Source: Haemonchus contortus (taxonomy: Eukaryota; Nematoda; Chromadorea; Rhabditida; Trichostrongylidae). Taken from it: a stretch of DNA of 64,000 nucleotides. The stretch spans positions 48,972,501 through 49,036,500 of the forward strand of contig LS997565.1 of the NCBI GenBank assembly GCA_000469685.2, given 5' to 3'. Below are positions 26,973 through 38,030 of this stretch, piece after piece. A program made the position numbers and the translations under genes. Numbering within the stretch: the first letter of the stretch is position 1; each line of letters starts with the position of its first letter. The notes beneath the pieces are model-generated. The model saw only the letters and a program-made list of their open reading frames with translations. It was not told where the DNA came from and ran no database searches.

Positions 26973-27587
26973 ACTGAGGCTGATTCCCGTGGTATAATCG
27001 AATTTGTGCTTCTGCATTCTATACCTACACTTTCTCCCTGAAGGAAGTGTTTAGTAACTTAACAGCCATTTAGGTTTTGCACAGCTTCTAAATTGCTTTG
27101 ACTAAATTTCCTCCCAGGTTGTAAACTGAATACAAATATGGAGAAAGTTCTACATAGAAAGTCTCAAAGTAACGGGTATCGTTGTACTATTTTATTTTAA
27201 ATGTGAAAACGAGATGCACGAGCTCTGCTCAATGTTCGTAGTTTACTATACTAGTAAAGTAATCAATAGTTCAATCAATAGTAATCCATACTTAAGTTCT
27301 TAGTAACAGAAGTCGTACAGTCTGGCACTTTTTCTTGTGCTCACCTGGAACGTTATAATTTTAGTACAAGGTATTTCGTCAGTGAACTTATTTCAATCAC
27401 AGTCGACCTCAAGGAAACAATTTTGATTTGTCTACCTTCCTTCTAAGTTATTTTTAGAATATTTACATCAAACGTCATGCTAATTCGAAATGTGACAACT
27501 GTAATTCAAATTTGTTCAAATTCAAATTTGGCAGCCGATCGATCGACTGCTCCCGACCAATGCGGGTAGATCACTGCAGCATGGTCA

Positions 27588-28207
27588 GTGTGTAATCAAT
27601 TCCACGTGTAATGTTAATTGGGAAGGGACGGCTACCTCCTAAGGTGATATTTACCTTTAGGTATCATCGTCTATCTCAAGTGATATCTGGGAAGTTATCC
27701 TGCTAATCGCCTTTGGATATTTTAATCAACTAATCGACCATGGCTTGAGGATCGCCGCAAGCACGCGGGAACGGTAATACAGGGTCCCGCCCACTTTTGA
27801 TCGGTATATAAAGAGCCGGGCATGGATCGGTTCGATATTCGGCTTGCCTGTTACTTGACGTGTCTGTACGTGTAAGAAGTCGGCTTCATTCGTGGTCACT
27901 ACTGGCGTCGTCGCCCAGCTGTATTCCTGCTGTGCTCCTGCTCACTAACCCCGGGTGACTGGCTGGTCCTGGCTACGGCTCATGACTAGACTGTTACTCG
28001 GCGTGGGTGGCAGTGCTCGAAATGTCGCCCCCGAAACCCTGCGGGCGTGCTCGTTGTGCAGTGTGTTGTCTGATCATTGCACATGATGTACGACCTGCAG
28101 GGTCGTTCCCAGGCCCTTACCCATTCCGATCCCATTCCATTCATATTCGCTGATCTTCTTGCAACCCGATGTAGCTGTTATACTACCTCGTTGTAAGTAT
28201 CACAGTG
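27588..28207 (+). promoter_or_regulatory. TATA-containing region, possible solo LTR or gene promoter
   Basis: A canonical TATATAAAG (about 27805-27813) is followed by sequence that is more GC-rich than its surroundings. The stretch can be framed by TG... near 27590 and ...CA near 28207, as in a retrotransposon long terminal repeat. No second copy exists in the window and I could not fix a target duplication. It might equally be the promoter of the unidentified gene ending at 29230. Confidence 0.3.
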
Positions 28208-28941
28208 TCATTGGGTCGCAAGCGAACTCAGCATGAATTGGACCCTACCAACCCTTTTGCCGAGGTCTAGGCTACCCGTAGCATCTGTATGTCTCAATTT
28301 GAAGATATGCATTTGCTGTGGGTGACCAATGCCCGGTTTATTGGACCGTTAACTCTCCTCGCCGGACTGTCCATTTCAGTCACGTTTGGCGAATTTCTAG
28401 TGACTGGTCAGCTGACGCATTAAAGGTTTGTTTAAATTTTAGTATTAATGAAGGTTAATGAATGTTGATGTTTAGCGTTTACTGGCCCACCCTAGGCGCT
28501 TGACCCTGTTTGGTTGGGAAGTCCGTGAGTTGAGAGGACCACCGATTCCCAATCACGAAGGGTTCCTGGAGTATTTGTCATCTGTTATGATCAACCAGTT
28601 GATGGGTTCAGGTGACACCATTGCTGATGATGATTTGTTTTCTTCCCTCAAGAAATGACATGATCGTGAGAGTTGAAAACTTATTTATTTCTAGCTCATT
28701 ACACAAGGGTTCAATGGAAAATACCAAAAAACAATTGGAGAAAAAGAAAAGGAAAGTCGACGACCGATTTTGAAAAGTCATGTAGAGAAACTTTCCTAGG
28801 CCTTCCCAGGTGGTATAGGTACCATTAAGATGTGTCCAGGGACGTACGTAGGAGGGCCAATGATCTGAGTAGTTGCCAGATACCGAATGAAGTGTCAAAG
28901 TGTTTGGCAGGAATATTGAGTGGCATTCGTTTCAATCATAG

Positions 28942-29230
28942 GGACAGATACAGTTTGGGAGTGTCTAGAAGATCCATTTCAGGAGAATGCAGTTCTTTTT
29001 GCAATGCTTCATCAGCAGGAGTCTGTTCAAAATGTTAGCGGTAAGTAGTATTATAACGTGACTGTTCATTTGACTTTGAAGTACATAAAAGTTATCGTTA
29101 GAAGTGGTGTTCAGGTCAACAGCTGTTGTTGTTAGGTATTCCATGTCTAACCGGGGAATCAGAGCTCGTCTATCATGTGGAGGATATGGACGACAGAATG
29201 GCTGACAAGTGGCTACGTGAGAGCTGTTGA
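28942..29230 (+). CDS. 3' end of an unidentified gene (last two exons)
   Basis: Two exons join in phase: 28942-29040 (after CAATCATAG, before GTAAGTAG) and 29136-29230 (after TTGTTAG, ending TGA). They encode a 64-residue acidic C-terminus that includes TVWECLEDPFQENAVLFAML, GIPCLTGESELVYHVEDMDD and the final RMADKWLRESC. An AATAAA lies at 29372-29377, about 140 bases past the stop, supporting a genuine gene end. A likely preceding exon around 28846-28900 (DVRRRANDLSSCQIPNEVSK) could be joined only with an uncommon donor, and another open segment lies at 28694-28781. The upstream exons are unresolved and I recognise no family. Confidence 0.5.
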
Positions 29231-29371
29231 TTTATTGTAATCACTTGTTACCTTCATTATCTGTTACTCGTTCTTTAGATTGCTTTCGAGAACAAAGAAG
29301 GATATGTTCAATTTTCTATGCGATTTGTTGTTTTACTGCGTTATATTATAATGTGATTTGTTTCCTATTTG

Positions 29372-29377
29372 AATAAA
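29372..29377 (+). terminator. Polyadenylation signal AATAAA
   Basis: Consensus AATAAA about 140 bases downstream of the TGA at 29228-29230 and followed by a G/T-rich stretch. It is the likely cleavage signal of the unidentified gene. Confidence 0.5.
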
Positions 29378-29585
29378 AACTTTGAAGATGTTGTGTAGAT
29401 CACTGATCAAATAGAGATCTGACGATTAAGCGGGAATGCGTGCTCAAAGTTTCGAAAAGGGATTGGAAAACGTCACTTAATCCAGACAACTTTCATAAGA
29501 ATGGCTCGATCATCTGTAAATAGCAACATTCAATTATGATCTGTACTGCGTTGTGAGTCGGGAGAGAGGCAGCGTATTCCAGAGG

Positions 29586-29850
29586 TCTAGGACGGGGGAC
29601 GGTGAGGTCGTGCGTCCGAGGGCGCGCGCGGCAAAGTTCATACCACCTTCATACGACTTTGGCGCCTATAATTCGGGCCCAATTTTGAAGTATAGTAGAA
29701 TAGTAGGATCAGCTGACCTTACTTATCTACCCTACTTCAGATTTGGGCCCCAATGATAGGCGCCGGAGTCGTTCAAATTCGCCACGAACTTCGCCGCACA
29801 GTTGGCCACGCGTGCCTTCGGACGCACGACTTGACACACACCCGTCTAGG
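29586..29850. mobile_element. Foldback (palindromic) element, about 265 bases
   Basis: The two halves are imperfect reverse complements along about 130 bases each. Matching blocks are GTCGTGCGTCCGA (29607 on) with TCGGACGCACGAC (to about 29830), GGCGCCTATAATTCGGGCCC with GGGCCCCAATGATAGGCGCC, and TCTAGGACGGG with CCCGTCTAGG at the ends. The centre is near TCAGCTGA at 29710. It has no coding capacity. The class is unknown; it resembles foldback MITEs. Confidence 0.8.
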
Positions 29851-32800
29851 GCAGACTGTGTGAGTTCTGCAGTTTAGGAAAACGTCTAGTCAGTAAACCT
29901 ATTTTTAACTGGAACGATCATTACTAACTGCATGTTTCACGCGACTTATCAGTGTCATTCAATTGTTTTGAGCCATTTCTGAGTTATTTGCCCCTGACAG
30001 TGGGCACACAGATAGGAGCCGTCATCGAGGTCATCCCGTGCGGCCACTTCAAGGGCTACTGGTCGACTCCGGTGATTAGGAATTGTTGCGCTATTGTCGT
30101 CGGGTATCAGAATAACCAGGGCCCAAGGACGGAGGAAACTTCAACTCATCAGGAATAGCTTCCAGATGATACTTCTCTTATGAGAGTGTGGGGAGAGATG
30201 AAAGTGATTGGTGTGGCTGTTTGAAAATCAAAGTCCGTCTCGATACTCACCCAAGTCAATCAAACCTTTGATCTGAAGGGCCGTGTAATTGGTACAGGTA
30301 TTACTTGACAGGTTCCTGTAAGTCATTGTATAAGCTAGATACACGTTCAATGCTATAGCATGTAGTGAACCTTTTATACATTCAGCAGTAAATTGGTGTG
30401 TTGGGCTGTTTGGCGGCTTGTCTATGGGTTCATTTGTCTGCAAAACTTCTGAATTACGATCAGTTCATAAAAATTAGTATCGTTCTGTAGATGAACAGCA
30501 GTCATAACTATGATAGACAGATAGATAGATAGGACGTAATGAGGGCTCGACAACTGGCGTACACTCCCAAAGCGGACGAGTTATCACGGCGTTGTAGCGG
30601 CTGTAGAGTTTACACGCGCGAAGGCAGCTTACTGTAGATAGCCGTACGCAATGGCACATACTTGGACAGCTCGTCGAAATACCCCTATCATGCAGCATTT
30701 TTTGCCACATTCTCGTCCATCAATACACTTTTGCTTCTTTTTTTGGAGTCTAATGTTTCTAAACTTACCCCAATTTTCGCGTTTTCTTTGCCACTTTTGC
30801 GCTATGCTGGACTACCACTTCCATTATTTGCCTCTGAAATTGTCATGACCCTTGTGTACAAATCTGTGGTATTCACTTGTTGAGAGCGTAAGTGGTATAG
30901 CTTCAAAAGCCGCATTATTCCATTCGCATGGTCCAGAAATTAAGCTCCGGATATCACTATTTGCCCAGCCCGATAAGTAAGGTCCTCCGACCTTCATCCC
31001 TACTGTTTGGCTCATTGGTTCCAGACCCGTGTTGAAGTTGAAACACTGACATGCACATCGGTTAGCCACAATAAATCGCTGTGTAGGCCACACATGCATT
31101 GAAATCGTCACTGCGATTCTGTAGGAATGTCGAATGCAGCACCCCAAAAACGAGGTCGGTTATCGTTATAAGCTGTACCAGCGTCTGACAGGCTTTAAAT
31201 TCCTCTGGTTTTAGGTCTCTGGTATCAGTAGGACGTCAAAGGGTTGTGCAGTTGTCGGCTCTGGAATCATTGCGTCATTCAACTACGTTTTCAAATGCCT
31301 GGGACATTCCATAACGGGAAAGACTGGTGCCAAAAATTTATCTTTTAGGTTGAGCCCCTTTTTCAGAATTATTATTCATTAACATTATCTCTTGCTTTTG
31401 ATCAATTGTTCACCACACCCACTCCTCTAGGAGCATCAGAAGGCATGCAAACATCCGTAACAGCCATGTTGACTTGGATTCGCGTGTCCCAGCAAGCTGC
31501 CAGTGTGGTGTGTTGGTTCGGGCTGAATTATTCAGAATTACGATCTGGCGCCATTTGTTCGCGCATAAATAGTGGCGTGAACGAAACGATTTCTGGCGCT
31601 CGTGCAGCTCATCACTTCTGCGTCGGACAGTCGAGAATCACTGAATTCTGTTCCTTCGTCTAGACATCCAAGAGTGAGGCTTCTTGTTTTTTATATAGAG
31701 TAGGAAGGAAAAGTGGTGGTTAGTGGTCGAACTTCATGGCAGTCGAAAGGTGATAGGTGTGGTCAGAAATGGCTGAAAGTGGAAGCTAATATGGTGCAAC
31801 ATCACGGGGTTGCAGCCCAATTCACCTCTGGTGCCGTGGTTCAGAGCTCGGACGTACCAGAGCTTCCACTTTTTCATCGAAGTCCTCATTATGACCGCTG
31901 GGTCTTACCGTTCAAATTCATCCGGAACAACAGCTCTTAGAAGATCATCGTCTATCGTCTTCTATGCCATAAAACCTGGAGACTAACATCGTCATGAAGT
32001 ACTTCCAAGTACGCGACTTGAACGCGAATTTTTTGTCTACCCTCGTTGTGGACCTTCTAGCTCTGTTGTAACCGAGGCATCAAGTGCGTTCACTTCTTCT
32101 TCCTACCGAGATTGCTTATAAAGTTCTAGTCTTCTTCAAAACCCCGAATTACTTCCTCAAAATATTCGACCCACTTTGTCATCTTTCGAATGAAGCTGAA
32201 AGCTCAATATCTCGAACCGGGCTATTGAGAAAATACCATTTGGGCTGAAGACTAAACCCAGATCAACTGAATGCGGACTTTTTCTGGAAGGGTAACAGGT
32301 TCTCTCCTCCCACATCATCTCTATAGTTCACCTTTAATGAATGTCAAGAGGATCCATATAACCATATACTTCCAAACGAATGTGAGATTTGTAAGACGCA
32401 AAAGTTGATCCTACCAATCAAGGGCAAGAAAAGTTTCTAGATAGATATACGTTTTCACCAGAGGCTTTTATAGTGTGAAGTCACTTATCCCAAGTAGTGT
32501 CCAAATGCGACTGTCTATGAGTCTCGGCATGTTTCTTCTCAATTGGGAGGGTTCTTTTTAGGCTGTACGACCGTAGATTGTAACAATACTTCATTAGACT
32601 ACGTTTGGTGCTTTCTCCTTTCTCGTAGCGTGGAAAGACAAAAATCATATGAAAAACCATTCGGTCAAGCACTATTTCAATCAACAGAGAGAGTTTAAAG
32701 GGCGTGGACTACGAATTGAGAAGTTGTTGACTTATCTCTGGAGTAGTAGACCTGTGCGGTCCACCAATCACCCAAGTTGGCATGACTGTAGTTAGAGTAG

Positions 32801-33160
32801 GGTGAGTTCCATGTCAAGTTGCTTCAGCCTAGTAAAGTGTTGTTACAATCTTGGTTGCACAGCCTAGAAAGTAAACCTCACAGCCGAATATCCTAAGTTC
32901 AGGTGATACCTGGAAAGCAAGAACTCCTGTCTAACTTTATTACTTACACATTGCCATCACATTGAGAATGAATTGACTCTGAATGCCAAGAAGTTGTCGA
33001 AAATGCAAGCGTTTGACGGTCCAGCATTAATATTCAATGTGGCACGGTGACAGATGCCTTGCAGCGGACAGCGTAATTCGCTGACTCCGCCCCGACGTAA
33101 ACCGCGCCCACGGCGACGATTGGAGGACGGCGGCCCACGGATCTTCTACTGTAGTTTATT
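29851..33160. other. Intergenic stretch upstream of the LIM-homeobox gene
   Basis: Includes a GATA tetranucleotide patch near 30508-30530 and the SINE remnant at 30888-31170. A GC-rich segment directly before the mec-3-like start (33040-33140) may include its promoter. No other gene was found. Confidence 0.45.
30888..31170 (+). mobile_element. tRNA-like SINE, copy 7 (old, diverged)
   Basis: Recognisable only in its 3' half: GTGTAGGCCACACATGCATT (31080 on), CGATTCTG, GAATGTCGAATGCAGCACCCC, and a tail like GGTCGGTTATCG. The head is strongly decayed (near AAGTGGTATAGC, 30890). Confidence 0.5.
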
Positions 33161-36100
33161 ATGACCATGAACTCGGCTGATTTCGAGTATACTGATACAA
33201 AACCTCCACTTTCCGCTATGGGACATGTGGTAGAGTCCATAGGTGTCGACACCGAAAACCAGGTGAGTCCTCTGAATCGACTTGTTCAGGTTTTTATAGT
33301 TTCTGATCATTTTGGGGATGTTCAGGGTAAATGTCGGGTATGTTCTGGTAGAATCTCCGACCGATACCTGGTCAGAGTGAGTAAAGTGGTTGTGATCGTG
33401 GTCTTTGTTAAGCTTTTGGGCCCACTTTCTGGCTTTTGTGTTGCCTCCCTCTTCCCTAACCGTGAAATTCGATTTCAGATAGATTCGAGAGTATTCCATG
33501 AAAATTGCGTCCGATGTTGCGTCTGCGATGTTCAGCTACAGGAGAAGTGTTTCGAAAAAGATGGCCAACTTTACTGCAGTACACATTATTTCAAGTGGGC
33601 AACTCGTCCATTTTCAGTACATACTCATATCTTTAGCAATTCTCCTTTAGAGATTGCAGCCCGTATCGATGCTCAGGATGTAAGCTTGGCATTTCTCCTA
33701 CAGATATGGTCTACAAGTTGAAGGTGAGCTCTTTGGATCCAAAGCACGGGTTACTGAGATGTTGGTTAACTGATTTCTGGGAGTATTCCAGACCGGCATG
33801 GTGTTTCACGTAGATTGCCATGCATGTATACGATGCGGCAGACCTTTGTCCCCTGGCGAGCAGATTTTAGTTGATGAAGTGGCTCAAACCGTGGCCTGTA
33901 TGCATCATTTCTATGCAGGTATAATTCTTTTCAGTCACCTATGGTGTAATTTGAGCTACATTCAAGAATTAAATGCTATTTTGGGAGATTCGAAATGTCG
34001 GTTATAATGGTGGTAAAACATTAGTCTTGTCCTGGACGACCCTCTATCTTTTCATAGCGGTGCTGTCCTCTAAACTACTTTAAAAAACTGTTTGAGTGTG
34101 GGTAGGATGTAACAAAATCATAGGGAATGATAGTTTTGAACGACGTTGACCAATCCCATTTGGTTGCCTAAGCATACTAATTGCATCCAGGGAGGATGAG
34201 AAACTTGTCCGCCTTGGTTAGGTGTTGGTATGGGGCTCGTTTCGTTGGCCAGCCATGTAGCACCTTCTACTCTATGAAGCTCCTCGTGGCTTTCAAGGAT
34301 GCTCTCGAGCTTTGCTACATTTTTAAAGACATAAATTTCTAGTGTTATTGGGACTCGGTGATTTCGATTTTTGATAGAGATTTTAGAATCTTTGCCGAAC
34401 TAACTTTTAAGTGTTATACTGCCGCTGTGAGTAACCTTTTGGCTTCAGTCACGGCCACTACATATGGCTACCTATATCCTTATGAAGCCTGCCTGTTTTT
34501 TCAAACCTTCTCATCAAAGTGCTCATTAGTGTAGTAGTCTAGTACTGCCGTAATATTTCCTTTTTTCTATTTTCCCCTTTTTCTCGATGGTCTATTAAGC
34601 ATTCCACAACGTTCACACCTTCACCTTCGAGAGATACTTTCGAGCGCTCTCTGAAGTTTCTTTGGATTACGCGTCATTGTTGGGATAATAGGGCTGATCG
34701 CAATTCTCATTTACGGCCCCTCCTAACTCATGGATCTCTTTCTTCGGAATTTGTTCAGGGGAGTGGAAGAGAAATAATCTGGGAAAAGATGAGATTCTTA
34801 CTTAGGAGTTGGACAGCTGGCTCTTCGTGGGTTTTCTGACTTTTACACATTCAAATTCAAAATTTAGTCTTAAAAAAACTCGGGGAAGTTTATTGAACAT
34901 GCCTCAGCGAGGGACTGGGGAAACCGTGAAAAGACCGTCACAAGACTCTGGAAAGGTCACAAAAAGTCTAATGAAAAGTCTAATATTCGTACGCTCCGTG
35001 CGTAAAATACCTGCTGAAAAATAGAGCTCATAGGGTTTGTAGACAGAATGAAAGGGCTATATCAGGGACTTGGTGATGCTGTCCTTTGACTGCAGCCGAA
35101 TGGGAAGTGTAGAACAGAGAAACGTAAATACAGTATGACTTTCATTGAGTTTCGTAAATTCAAGAAGATTGTAGAGCAACAGCGAGGGGTTGGAACGTTT
35201 CCAACGTGCTCGACCGAGCCCAGCAGATACGACGCTGACCGGCTTAGTGAATTTCAAATAAAGAAGGTATCAATTAACAAAATTCTGATCTAATTAGATA
35301 GTTCACAAGCTCTGTTTTAGGAGGTTGATACATTTGCTTACAATTTCGATTCGTATCCATTTCCCGAGTTTTGCGACGATGAGAGTAAGTTTCTCAAGCG
35401 TCGTGGGCCTCGGACGACCATCAAGCAGAATCAGGTGAGAAAGTGACTAATGGGAAGAAAATTTCGAGAAAGGAGGTGAAAAATGAAGCTGGGTAAAGTT
35501 TTTGAGATAGAATTCAGCTAAAGCTTTGTTGCTGCTTCGTGTGTGTGTGGCCCATCGAATTAAGCGTCTCGTCATGACAATCATGGCTTACTGAAGAGAG
35601 AATACGGGGCATTTAGACCTACTTGGTTTCGGCTTATGCACCTTCTTTTAATTCCATTTTCGAGCTGTAATGGATTGAAGTTGGGCCTCTGTTGAATGAG
35701 CTTGAACTGGGCTCTGAAAAAAAATGGTTTCGATCAGGTTTTCGACTTAAAATTGGAATCTTGTTGTAGGAGGGTTCTCTGTTTTTGTTTACTTTGTTTT
35801 CCTGTCGTGAAATTGCCTTATTAGCACTCTCATGCGTTTTTTTAATTATCTTTTATTTCAGCTCGACGTATTGAACCGGATTTTCTCGTCAACCCCCAAG
35901 CCATCAAAGCATGCTCGGGCGAAATTAGCTCTCGAAACGGGGCTCAGTATGAGGGTAATTCAGGTAATCGTTTATTATTTTAATGGTCGTTACTGAAGGA
36001 TGGGCCATGTATTTGGCTACTTATCGGAATTCCAAGCTCTCTTTGTACAGATCTACATGTATGCTCAGTGTTCTGATCAAGTTCATCGTTGGTCAGCTGT

Positions 36101-37299
36101 GTTTTTCTTCGTCGAAGCAAAATTAGTGTAGTGCAGCCGACCAGAAAGGCATACTTCTGAACTAGTGCAGTGCAGGGCGATTGCTAGACGAATTTCCTCA
36201 GCAAGGGTATTGGAGACTACTATGTACAGCCTGTATTGTTGTGCAGAGACGGGAAGCAGTGTTTGCAGCTACCTCATATGTAGCTTCTTTACGTTCTTCA
36301 GGTAATCTTAAGCCTTAAGAGGTGTACGATCCTGATGCGTTTGCCACGAGCTGGTGGGCCAGGTCTAGCAAGATGGAAACCCAGTTTTGTCTTCGCCCTA
36401 TTAGAGGAGCGTTCACCACGGAATGCATAGTGTCTGTAAATGTCACACTGGTCCACAACAAAGTTTCTGCGTCATTTGTGAAGGAAGCCCCTTCATGGAG
36501 ACGAAGGCAATCCATTATCTTCCCTGATAGTAACGTGGTCATTAGATCGAATGGGTGAGACCACTGCTGCATTATTGGAATGGTATCACGCACAAGTCTT
36601 CCACCAGGTTTGGAGAGCATTTCCCATCATTTTTCGACTATGTTCCTTCGCCTCATCTAACAAAGAGTATGTAAAAGAGATGACTGTACTCGAGAATTAA
36701 TTCAAGAGGTATAGAACATATGTAATGGGTTTTAGAAGCGCTCTGAGTTTCAGATCAACCTCCTTGACCATCCACCTCAGCGAAGCGTCAAAAAATCCGT
36801 TCACGTGGTGAAAAAACACTCTTGATTATTCAGTGGTCCATGAAAAGTAGTGCTCATAGCAAACGAATTAACTCACGCTTAAGACATAAACGAATTAACT
36901 TACGCTTAAGACATCTCTCTATGACATCAACAGAGAGTCAATTGCATGGCGCATTCCACAATAGATTTATGATATGCACTCTATCCTTTATACCCGAATA
37001 CTTCAAAAATCAAATATGATTGCCTTTTGCCTTACTTGTAGGTGTGGTTTCAAAATCGTCGCAGTAAAGAACGTCGATTGAAGCATCTGTGCAACTACCT
37101 ACGGCATTACGAGCAACGTGGCCTTCTACCTCCACCAATTCAGTTCCCAACCAGTGGTATTGTATCGTTGGGACCCATTACCTTCTTAAACATTCACCTT
37201 TGACTTTTAGAAGGTGGCAATTCATCAGATGCAGCATCGTTTACTCAGTACTTGAACGGCATTGAAGGTCAATTCGATGAGGACGATGAGGAGGACTGA
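33161..37299 (+). CDS. mec-3: LIM-homeodomain transcription factor, MEC-3-like
   Basis: Nuclear DNA-binding regulator; C. elegans MEC-3, with UNC-86, specifies touch receptor neurons. Exons seen: 33161-33262, 33326-33376, 33479-33594, 33651-33723, 33792-33918, 35321-35434, 35862-35963, 37042-37156 and 37211-37299. LIM1 (from residue 36) shows CRVC, HENC, CCVC and CSTH; LIM2 shows CSGC, FHVDC, CIRCG and ends in CMHH. The homeodomain begins RRGPRTTIKQNQ, continues TPKPSKHARAKLALETGLSM and ends VIQVWFQNRRSKERR. It is followed by LKHLCNYLRHYEQRG, which I recall as specific to MEC-3. The C-terminus is acidic (DEDDEED). Exon 33792-33918 ends in phase 1 but exon 35321 starts in phase 0, so at least one small linker exon in 33919-35320 is missing. 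AATAAA lies at 37386-37391. Confidence 0.92.
36859..36913. repeat. Tandem duplication, unit 28 bases
   Basis: The unit AACGAATTAACTCACGCTTA plus AGACAT occurs twice in a row with one difference (CTCACG / CTTACG). It lies in the last large intron of the mec-3-like gene. Confidence 0.9.
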
Positions 37300-38030
37300 G
37301 ATTCATCAACAAGGCAGTGCTCCACACAGATCGAGACTACTCACGGAAATTCGTTTTTACGATTTTATTCAAAAATATTCTTGATAATAAAGCAATATAT
37401 GAAACGAAAATGCAATCACTACTGTGGGCAAGCGAGGAGCAGTTGTGGGTAGCAGTTCCGTTCCTACGCCAAGGATTGAACACAGTCTTCCTCAACCAAA
37501 CCTGGGAAAAGTTTGAGGGGCGGGGTCTGCTCTGCTTCGTACTCTTTTTACGCTCAGCGCTTTGATCTAGGGAGAAGGGCGTATACTATACTTCATTTCT
37601 TAGGTAGCCATGTAGGTAGGCTGGGTGCTTCCATAGTGAGAAGCCAACTAATAACAAATGCATTGTAGGTGCACCTTACTGACATACATACATCGATTTT
37701 GAGACTTTACTCTCGCTCTCTTCTGGTTTCAGCTGGAGTGGGTAGCGGTCGAAAGTGTCGCTTACCATTTACATTAGTCATGGGATTTAAACCATCTAGA
37801 TAGGATGGGCCGGGGGTCCTACGAGTCAATTCATAATGGCCAAATATATTTCGGAGCGCCAAAGTATCAGCTGTAAACAAATAAAAACAAATAATGTGGA
37901 CACCGAATAAAGTCTAAATCACATGTGTTTGAGGTTTTTGATGCGTGAATGATTCATTCTGCTTATACACTCTCTAAAGAATTTCAGAGGATTATCAGTA
38001 TATCCATGATCCTTCCCTAATAAGGATTAG
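37300..38030. other. Convergent 3' region
   Basis: Separates the tails of the plus-strand mec-3-like gene and the minus-strand selenium-binding protein gene. It should hold both 3' UTRs; no gene seen. Confidence 0.5.
37386..37391 (+). terminator. Polyadenylation signal AATAAA (mec-3-like gene)
   Basis: Consensus AATAAA 87 bases after the TGA at 37297-37299, a typical nematode spacing. Confidence 0.55.
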
